A DNA stretch of 64,000 nucleotides. Source: Callipepla californica brunnescens (lineage: Eukaryota > Chordata > Aves > Galliformes > Odontophoridae). The stretch is from the NCBI GenBank assembly GCA_023055505.1, contig JALIRH010000074.1:1-64000 (forward strand). Direction: 5' to 3'. Position 1 is the stretch's first letter; each line of letters starts with the position of its first letter. Both the position numbers and the translations under genes were made by a program. The notes under the pieces are model-generated. The model made no database searches and was not told the DNA's origin. It saw only the letters and a program-made list of their open reading frames with translations. Positions 54,546-64,000 of this stretch are shown here, one piece after another.

Positions 54546-57500
54546 GTCACAAAGAAAGAACAGAAAAATAGGCCATGTGACAGCCAAGTGATGTTTTGTC
54601 CAAAGTTACCTTGGAAAACTGTGTCTGGGTACCACAGAAATCATTTTGCAATAGTGGAAACTATAATGAATTATGAATAACATGCTGGTGGTGACTTCTG
54701 TGAGCAGAGAAATGCTGGAAAAAAGCCCTGTGCTGGTTATTGCAGTTTCCCACAGAAAAAGATGAATGAGTTTGCAGTTCAGAAAGTACAGCTCCACGTT
54801 ACCTTTAATGTAATTCCTTTGTGTTGAAAACATGAGGGTGGGAGGAACAATGGTACCATGGTAACTCATGTTTTTTATAAACCTTTCTTACACAACTGTA
54901 AAACTATTTACCACAGCACCATCAAGTTAATATTATATTGTTGCTTTTGAATTTCTTGTATTTCCTTTTCTTGTAGTAGCATGTGTTTGAAAATTCTGAT
55001 GCTCAACTGCATTGCTCTTGAAGCTTTCCAGTACCTTCAGTAAGACAGAGATGCTGCTTATGAACGTTACGACTGTGCCTGGTTGTTGTTTTTTTTCCTT
55101 TATTTGTTCATTTTCTTTGTTTTAAGAATCTTCTTAACACGTGAGAATCATGATCTAAGCTCAGTCTAATTGAGACATGATGTGGAGCCTGTAATTGTGT
55201 TTCTCTTTTCTTTAGATAATTTCATTAACTATATTTCCATAATTTGCTCCTGAATTCTGAGACTGACATCTGAACAAATAGCTTTTCAACAACTGTGTAG
55301 ATGTAGAGGTTGCAACAGTGTGGTTGTAATTCTCCGTCTGTGCGCTATTCTGCATTACTATCCTATGGAATTGTTAAAATTCAGATTAAGTCACAAATTG
55401 ACAAAACACACCTGTGATACTTGCAGTTTTTCTTCTTTCAGACAAAAATATGGCCTCTTCCATTTTCAGAGTGCCAAAGCAACGAACATATTGCTGAAGC
55501 AAGTGTGGATGCAGGTTGTGCACGAAGGTCTTGTCACTAAGCTGTTTTGAAAGATAGGGCATATGTGGAGATCAGTTATGTTTACATCTCATTCTGTCCA
55601 GTCTGTTTGTTAATTAAGATGAAGTAAACATGCGCCAGAACATCGCCTGATCTTATTTAAGAAATGTTATGTAACGCTTACTATGTGTTGATACTACTAT
55701 CCTAATGAATGCAGGGCTGCTTGGTATGATTTCGTTAGTGAGGTGGAAGGACGTTTTGAGATTAGAACTGAGGTGTCTGTTCTTTATCATCTAATATTTA
55801 TCATCTGACTATTTGACTCCAGGAAGTGTGCATACTGTGGATAAAATTTTGCAGCATGTCTATTTGTGCCCCGCAAAGCTAGGATCTAGGACACTTTTAG
55901 TTCTCTGGGCTCTCTTTGGGAATGGTGTTTGGGGTTCATACCCCAGTATGTCAGTGAAATGGAAACTTCTGGTCTCTCAGGAAGCCAATAAAGAAAGATT
56001 GGATCCTGTCACTGCCTGAATTGCTGTATGAAGCATCAGGGTAAGAGCAAGAGAGCTAAAACCAAAGCTTTCTCTGCTGCTCTAGAGCCTCCAAAATTGA
56101 GGCATTTTAATTCTTTGACATCAAAGTGAGGCCAAAAAAAAAAAAAAAGTGGAGGGGAAAATATGCCATTCGTTTACATGTAGTTTCATCACGTTTTGAG
56201 GCAGTTGTGAAGTCATGTCCCCTTGGTGCTGAAATGTCTTCAGCTCACTGGCATAGCTAAATCTGTTCACTTCAAAGTTATGCTTTGCCCCAAAGTTTGC
56301 TTCTGCACCTTCTCAAACAAGGAGAGTGTCTGTGGACCCAAGTGGGACTACAAACATGCCCTAAGGGTCTCCTTTTCTTCTCTGTTGTGATAAATAACTT
56401 GTATTCTTCAGAAAAAAATCAGCTGGTCGAATTTTTTCTGGACAGATCAGATGGGCACATGTTAAAGCAGAAAGGCTCATACTGCCCAGAGGTTAGTTCT
56501 CACTAAGTTGGCTTTATCTGATAAATAGTCCTTTTTTTCCTCGGTGCAACAGAACAAATTCATTCCTGTGCTGAGAGGTGTTTAAGAGCTGTAATGATCA
56601 TGGAGTGTAGAAGTGCCCTGTGTTGATCCAAGCCACAAGTCAGGAGAGCCTGTTGTCAGTTTTCTCCTGGCAGACATTCTGGGTGATTTAGGAAACAGCA
56701 CAATGCTTAGGCATGTATGTGTGCTTGTATTGTTCCTGATGCTTCAGTTACAGATTTGTTGACAGACTTTTGCTTGTTTGGGGTTGTGCTGTGCAGTTTT
56801 CCTATTTTAGGAAGTTCTATTAACAAAAAATTGGTAAATATAATGGGGAATGATGCGGGCAGCAGCTGGCAATTCAAGGTTTATTTTACACCGAAGTTCA
56901 GTCACCATGTGTGTCTCCCTCCATCTGTACTGAGCAGAGCAGGCTTTGCTTGCGAGCCTCACCAAGATCCCACTGCAGGGCTTGGCTGGGACAACAGGCA
57001 CACAGCTCTGTAGCTCTCTCCAAAAAAGAGCAGGTAAGCACACTGTGTGCTAAAGCAGCAGTCCATGGAGCTCTGCATAGTGGGTTTGCCCCTGATAAAA
57101 GTAATTCTGTTGACTTCAGGACAAGCTAGCTCAGATCCTGTAAAAAGCATAAACGATGCTGTTAGAAAAAGCCAAAATTCTCCCCTGCAGCTAGTATTTT
57201 TCCTGCTAGGAAGACAGTTCTTTGACTTTTTCCACTTGTGTACATGTAAACATATTAGCCTAGCTGCAAATTGGGTTTGAAATGGTCTGTAGCTTTTATG
57301 CCTTACACTGCTTAATACATTATTAGGAATGTGATAAAGTTCTTTACCAGTATTTTTCTATCACTGTTTGTTCAGTATTTGTTGGCTTCAAACGTGTGAG
57401 ATTCAGACTGGTGTGAACATCTGTCAGTGCTTATTTTCCATTGCTTACAAAAGCAATGTAAGGTGGGCCCAGCAGCATCTGTCCAGCATCAGTCTGACTG

Positions 57501-57571
57501 GGAAGCAAGTGGCCTGCAGAGAATGGGGAGGAATTGTGGCGAGCTGTAGAGGTGATTGGTATGCTATATAG

Positions 57572-57715
57572 CAGTGTCAGACAGGCAGAGAAGCTGACAC
57601 AGATGTCAAGAAGTGTTTGCTCACGATCCTCTTTTTGATGATGCTATTACTGGGCATCATCATGTGCATACTGCTGTGGATCATAACGTACTTGAATTCT
57701 AGGCCTCAATGTTAA
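57572..57715 (+). other. Short open stretch with a transmembrane-like segment
   Basis: Forty-seven codons without an early ATG, ending in TAA, encode basic residues followed by a long hydrophobic run (LLTILFLMMLLLGIIMCILL) and a short polar tail, like a tail anchor. The same frame is open upstream from 57,368, interrupted by one TAG. No good acceptor, donor or known homologue was recognised, so it is probably chance or a decayed exon. Confidence 0.15.
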
Positions 57716-58444
57716 GATGCTTCCAACTACTCCAAAATAGCAGCTCTTCAATTGATGTTCTTCCTTTCTATTCTCAGCAGAGATCTGAGCTTACTTGGAA
57801 AGTTTTGAACTCCATTTGATTGGTTTTCATGAGGTTTTTGTGTCTTTAGGCAAAATCTCCTTCATTTCACCAATGAGAACTGCATTAGATGAATTGCATT
57901 GCTTTTTGAAATATGTGCACATCTCCATCAAATATAAACCAGCGAGGTAGAAGGATTTGTGTAATTGTTAAATTCCAACACTATGTATTTTGGGCTCCGC
58001 TGAAATGAGATGCATAGTTTTTGTTCCTTCTTACTTATTTTCTGGTTTATGAGATTCAGGCTGCTCTTAAGTCTTGTCTTTAAGCTTTTATTCCACCTTC
58101 CTGAATGCTAAAACTTTCAGTGTTTTTGCAGTTCAATGCTCACCTCAATTGAGGCTTCAGAAAGATCATAATGTGAACAAAATCATAAGGATTGGTAATA
58201 TTGCTTCATTTGTTGTACAGATGCCTTTGAGAATAACATTCAAAGAAATAGAAATGATTCCCCCAAGTGCTTGGGTGGGCAGTGTGCTGTCTCTGGGCAC
58301 GTTACATACGGTACATTCTCAAAGAAAGGAGTGATGTGTGACTGTCTGCTTGGGGGCAGTTTACCTCAGGTCCTGTCACATTGAAGACCCAATAACAGGG
58401 AGAATGGGAAACACTAGGCATTAAATAACATAAAGATTTCCCAA

Positions 58445-58545
58445 AAACACTGGGTGGCTGAGGCTGGAAGGGACCTGTGGAGGTCACCCAGACCAATCCC
58501 ACTACTTAAGCAGGGTGACCTAGAGCAAGCTGCCCAAAATCTCTA
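58445..58545 (-). mobile_element. CR1 LINE fragment
   Basis: 'gaggctggaagggacctg', 'ggaggtcacccagacc' and 'agcagggtgacctagagcaa' match the reverse complement of CR1 3' sequence. Confidence 0.8.
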
Positions 58546-61500
58546 ATGATTTGTCTTAGAATTGACCCCATAACAGAATATGCACAGGGGAGGGTTATAA
58601 AGTATGAGGCCTAGATTTAGCCCCAATCCACTTCTAAATATACTGAAATCTTTTGTTGATGGGAACGTTTCCATGGAGTGATGCTTGCAGCAGAATACTA
58701 AACTAAATTTCCTTACAATTAGGAGTACAGTTGGGACTCCAGGCATATGGTCTTGAAGCCCCATAAACACCTTTGGACATACAGATTTGCTTTGTAAATG
58801 AGTTAAGGACTTGCCTGGAGTCGAGCAGCAGAGGACACAGCCAGGGAGTGCTGCAGCAGCTGCTGCCCAGCTGCACAGACCTGAGCAGTTGCTGCCTCTC
58901 TTGCTGGTTACCATGACATTTGATCACCTAGAAATAGGCTCCAGGAAGTCTGGGTCTCGTTCTGCTGCTCTCCAAGCTGGGATGTGCTGTTTTGCTTCTG
59001 TGTGTTTTAGGGGGAGAGCAACTGATAGCTTGATAATGCTAATTCCCTTCACCTGTTCTTGTTAGCTTCCAGATCGATGAACCAGATTACTGAATGTAGC
59101 CAGATCCGTACCACGCTTCACTTAACTCACTCCTCATAAATTTTGCGTTTGTTCTTTTGTGTGGTTGATTTATAATGTATTGGGTTCTTCTTTTTTGTTG
59201 TTTATCTCCATGGATCAGCAGTCCACCATTATGACCTACACAGTGATAGCTGGAGCAGCACACATCCACCCAGTGCACTGCAGCACTAACTAGGATGTTC
59301 AGGCTTGCTTACTGACAGTGGTGTAGTGCTGATTCTGAGCTACTGTACCTGTGATTAATTTATCTGCTTCTCAGCAACTCTCACAAATTATTGCTGTGTA
59401 TAGTGACTGTCGTTTCTCTGACATTGTTGTACAGCTGTTCTTACAATGGGTGGCTAAGGTAACTCACGAGTTTATATGGAACAACTAAAAAGGTCTTACA
59501 AAACTGGCAAACTTTTTATATAAAATTGCATTCAATCAGACTTTTTTTTCCCTATTTTTATTTTGTCTTAACAGAGATGATTTTATTACTTTCCCTGAGT
59601 AGATGGTTTATCAAAGGATGTGATGGATTTGGACTTTGCTGCAATCTCGAATAGTTTATTTGCAGTTAGAGAAGTGGAAATTGGGCAAAGATAGGAAAAC
59701 GTTTAAAAAACACTTTGTAAGGGTAGAACCTCTGATATGAAAGACCGGATTGGTTTTATGGTGTGTGTTTTCCTTCTTTTTTCCTAACAAAAATGTTTTG
59801 CTGCATGTTGCTAACACTGCTCACATGGAGCTGGCTCTCAAGGCGTGTAGGTGCACCTGAGTAGGTTCCAGTGACTCTTCAGCAACAAGAGCACTCAGTA
59901 ATAAGGAAAATGCTCAATACAATCTGTTGAAATTGAGCATTTTAATCAGCGCTGAGCTCTGAAGGGAACCAGGTGTTATTTTGCTCCTGGCAGCATCTGA
60001 AACTTCACAGGCTTTTTATGACATCGCATCTTTTCCACATCTTAACCAGTGACTCATCCTATTTGCCTGTTTGTTCCTATTTCTAGCTGCCAGCAGGAAC
60101 AGTAAGCTCCACGTTAGCGTTTTCTCATTAATGTCACGTACTAGCCTGCCAAAGGTCACTTTGTTCACTCACCCGTGTGCTTTTTGGTGTTTGGTTTTTT
60201 TCCTTCCTAATCTACATGGCATCTTTTTAGCTGATGCATAGTGGCTTCCAGTCAAAAGTCCTTTGCAAAAGGAAGGAAGCATGTGTGAGTGTTCATGCAA
60301 CATGCAGGAGGTGTGATGGCAGAGCGTGAGGCGCAGGACAAGCAGCCTTCTGCCATCAAGATGGGCCTTTCCTGGTGCTATTTACTGGGGCTGGCGTTGC
60401 ATCTGTTCTGTGTCTCTTTGCAGCCTGAGGAAGAAGAGTGGTAGGTACATGGCAGTAGTGGAGTGGCATGTGTGCTGTTTGTAATTACTGCTGCCATCCA
60501 GCTGGACAACGGGTGACTTTTGTTCTTCTGTGTTATTCTTTAAAAACAACAAGCAACGAAGACATAGTCCTTCAAAAAAAAAAAAAAGAAAGCAAGGTTT
60601 ATTATGAAAAATGTTTGTCACGTACACTGCTGGAAAACTCGGTGCTGAGAGGATTAAATCTGATACAAGCAAGAAGTTTCAGTGACATTTTGTTTTGGAA
60701 AAAAGAATTTGTTCTAGTGCAGATTTCTAGCCACAGTGGTAGGGATTCTCATCTTCCAGAGCAGCAGCAAAAAGTGTCTGTTCTGATTTAAAACCTCAAG
60801 TGTATTTCCAGTGTGAGTACCTCACTGTTGCTGTTGCAGCCAAGTAAATAACGCGAAGCTGTTTGTGCTCCTGTGGCTGCTTAGGTGGAGAACCTTGTGA
60901 GTAGAGTGCATGCACACATAATGCAAATGCATTTAGATCCTTTTTCTTGTGATAAACTCTGAATCTTGATTGCTCATTAATGCAGAACCTTCAAATTGTT
61001 GTTTCAAGCTGCCAAGTAATGCTCTTGTGGGTTTTGTTAATTGTGTCAAGGACAGGCATGCATGGAAGGTAAGGAGGAACAGACCTGTTAGTGCACTAGT
61101 GCAAATATACCTTGCAGAGACCCTATTGCTCTTGGCTATAACCAAGCTATCTGATTCCTCTTTGGGAAGAGCCAAGCAGGCTTCTGGCTGCTGAAGGCTC
61201 ATGCTATTCTTCCCAGGCATTTGGCTAGACTGTTAATTAGTGCTGCCCTGGCTTTCTGCTGATCCCTGCCTGTGCCTCGGCTGCCTGCTTCTCCTGTGTT
61301 CTAATGAGTTTGTGCTCTACCTGGAAATCTTCCTAACAACTTTGGGGTAAGGGAAGCAGTCTGTGTTGGTTATGTATCTCCTTCATTGGATAAATGTTTT
61401 ACACATAGAATTGAAGGACCTAATTACCTACAGTTTGTGTTGTTTTAAAGTGATGTAAGGACAGCTGCTGTCCAAGCTGAAGAAACAGATCGCAGATTTT

Positions 61501-64000
61501 GCAGTTTATTTTCTCTCATTTATGTTGAAAACTGTATGTGTTTGGGGAAGGAGGTCAGTTCTAGTGAAGATAGCATAAAACCATGGTGTGAATCAGGAAA
61601 ATTAAGACTACCACCTGCAGCTTCATCCCTGTCCCTCACTGAGGTATAAAGCAGGGCCCACCACTGCACACAGGCAGAAAGCTCAAACCTGCAATCTAGA
61701 ATTGCCATATTTCAGGCAGTACCACAGCCTGAATGCAAAGTATGAACCCAGGCACTCCGTTTGTGCTTTTGAAGCCATGCTAAGCCTCCCCTGTAGCTGC
61801 TCATCATCCCTTCAGGGCCTCTTCAGGGCTGGATACTTGCTCCCAGCCACTGTCAAATTCACTTTCTTTCCAGATAATTCTGTGCTGATAGACAGTGCTG
61901 CTCGTGGTTGCTCACTGCTTGATCACAGCCTCATGCCCCAAGCCAAAAAGAGTGCTATTCAAACAGCAAAGAGAAGATGAGATTTGGGAGATAAAACCAG
62001 GCAGTGGAGCTATAAAACAACTGCTCTGTGAGCATATGAGTTAAGAAAGCTTGATTACCTCTGGGTTTGTTTCTTTTTGTAGATGGCAGTATCTGAGAAG
62101 TTTCTTGTACTGATTTAGATCTTTCTGCTAAAGAGAGTGGGCTTTTTTCCCTAGGTCTGCTTCCTAAGGAGGCTTGAAGAAAGCCTCTCCTGCAGCTCCT
62201 TTTTTGTTTGAAACAGTAAGTGTGCCACTTGAGCTTTTTTCCCCTACCAGGAGTGCTTCATGTCTCTCTTCTCCACCAATTTCTATAACACTTGCAGGAG
62301 CATACCCTTGTGATCACTCCTTTGTCAAATCTGATCAGGATTCATTAGTAGTTTCCAGAGTTAAAATAGGTGTACGCACACGCACTGTGGAGACCAATGA
62401 TTTTATGATCTTTGTGTCCTCAGGAAATCAGGCTAAAATAAAGCAACTATCATCTATCGTGTCTCTCTGAACAAACAGAACAAAAATGTTGTTGCTGAGA
62501 CCCTTCTCACTTTAAGAAGTACAGCCAGGAGCCAGGTGGCACAGCTGGGTTAGCTGTTCAGCAGCAAAAATGGGGATGCGGTATCAGTGAGCAGAAGAGC
62601 TCTGCAATAGGTCTGTCAGTGGCAGGAGAAGAAATGACTGCTGAGGCTACGAGGGGATGTCCACCTCATTCTGGTACTTCTTGTCAGGGGGGAGTCAGAG
62701 AAATATTCTGTAGCCAGCACACGGTGGCTCAATGTGATCAGCCAGTGGCCTACCCCATCTTGAAGTAAATGTGCAAGTTTCAACAAAAAATCTCTTTTAA
62801 GTGTGGTGACAGTACAGCAAAATTCCTGCTGCATATCCTCCCCTGGGAAATTCGCTTTGTGTTACAGCTGTGGATAGTCTCATGGCAGCAATAGGCAGAG
62901 CCTTTTAAGTGAGCTGCAGGGAGCTTATTTACAAGCACCTTCCTCCTACAGTGCCTCTGTGATGTGCTGGCACAGAGCAACAGGTGATCGTTGCTGATTT
63001 CCCTTTTCACATGCTTCCTTGTGCACATTCTGGAAGGGCCAGTGCTGTCTCTTGTATGCAGCAGAAACAAAGCTGCATTTATGGGGCTAACAGACAGTAG
63101 GATTTTCAGGCTGGGTCTCCCACCCATAATACCTCATGTATTTACCCTGGATTGTAGTGGGTCTGACCAGAAGCTGCCCCCATGCTCTGAAAGAGTGCTC
63201 TGAACAAATATATTTTTCTCTTCCAGGTAGCTGTATGAGCAGTAAGTCTTTCTGGTTCTTCTTCTCTGCAGAAAGGATATTTTTGTTAATTACATTGGCA
63301 GTAAATATTTTCTTAAGTGTGGGTTTTAGAAGCCTTAAGGACTCATTTCAGAACTGCTGACCCATGAGAGTAAACAGCAGTCAACTCCTAATGCTGTGTG
63401 TTCCCTTTGAGAATAAGGCCCTACACAGCTTATTTTCTAGAGCTGCTGTTTGCCAAAAGGGTGGATTAAATACTTTGTTCAAGCGGTACACATATTTCCT
63501 TAAAAAGAGCTCCTTGAAGCATACAGCTTCTGTCCATGGCTCAGTAGGCAGATCCAGAGGGAGCAGAGTGGCTGCTGATCTGTTGTAGAAATGTTTCCCA
63601 GTTTGCAAGGAATAAATGTTGTTGGCACTGAACAGATGGTAGGTGACGTATTTTCCAGCAGTCTCAAGTCTTTCTAAACGCTCCTATTGTATGTGCCAGC
63701 ACCAGTTTCACCTTTGTGCTGTCAAGCTGAACGTAGAAGTGAAAACTTCAGGTAAAGGAAATCTTCAGCACTCTACAGGTAAAGAGAATTAAGCTGAAGA
63801 AGACGACTAACATCTGAAAGTGGTGTGCGTGCTTCAGCCACTCTGATAAGGACAGTCCCTGTTAAATTCACTTTGTAGAATAATTTTCACTGCATGAAGT
63901 TTTTAATTGCTGTCTCTGCACTCAGGTTAGAACTGACTCATCCACAGCATCCATCTCGGTGACATATTTCTAACCATGACACTAAATTGCAACAAGGTTA

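Larger units (their letters stand above)
40187..64000 (+). other. RAB3B: RAB3B intron after first coding exon (to window end)
   Basis: About 23.8 kb of AT-rich noncoding DNA. I looked for the next exon (DTAGQERYRTITTAYYRG) by reading for its codons and did not find it. Apart from CR1 fragments, an AATA microsatellite, homopolymer runs (A-runs at 56,133 and 60,572; T-run at 51,660) and a purine-pyrimidine alternating stretch near 45,845, I see no supported gene on either strand. Long first coding introns are normal for RAB3 genes. Confidence 0.75.

Noticed and set aside
40187..64000. RAB3B second coding exon
   Set aside because: I read the region for codons of DTAGQERYRTITTAYYRG and found no match, so it is presumed to lie beyond the window. 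A translated search would settle this.

Overview
The window looks like bird nuclear DNA, most likely a galliform such as chicken. The reasons are one vertebrate RAB3 exon with proper splice sites, several CR1 LINE fragments, avian-style endogenous retrovirus (ERV) remnants and CpG-island sequence. There are no bacterial-type genes. Species and chromosome are inferences; I could not run a search.

The left half (about 1-33,665) is a recent tandem segmental duplication with a repeat length near 15 kb (14,995 bp, then 14,828 bp). Each full unit has two related sub-units. Sub-unit A holds a 2-module gene, an antisense ERV fragment, a 3-module gene, a decayed 5-module (or 8-module) gene and a spacer. 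Sub-unit B holds a 2-module gene, a longer antisense ERV fragment, a 1-module gene and a CpG island. The order is A (1-7,204), B (7,205-14,700), A' (14,701-22,892), B' (22,893-29,528), then a truncated A'' (29,529-32,715), a piece of the end of B (32,716-33,240) and an older diverged scrap (33,400-33,665).

The plus-strand genes of the array form a protein family I do not recognise. Members share a hydrophobic, signal-peptide-like start, a variable number of exact 78-residue (234 bp) Trp/Pro/Cys modules and a conserved hydrophobic C-terminus. Each module is itself a doublet of about 39-residue half repeats. Copy comparison shows mosaic alleles, in-frame module-number changes, a 692-bp unequal-crossover duplication, and both intact and decayed members. 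This is the best candidate for an undescribed system: a rapidly evolving tandem gene family.

The minus strand of the array carries five copies of one ERV fragment (gag, protease, start of reverse transcriptase). The insertion predates the A/B duplication, since it occupies the same place behind gene 1 in both sub-units. All copies are broken.

The right half (33,666-64,000) is single-copy, AT-rich DNA. Its only confident gene feature is the first coding exon of a RAB3 GTPase, best matched to RAB3B, at 39,959-40,186. Everything downstream appears to be its first coding intron, with scattered CR1 fragments. The next coding exon was not found and is presumably beyond the window.
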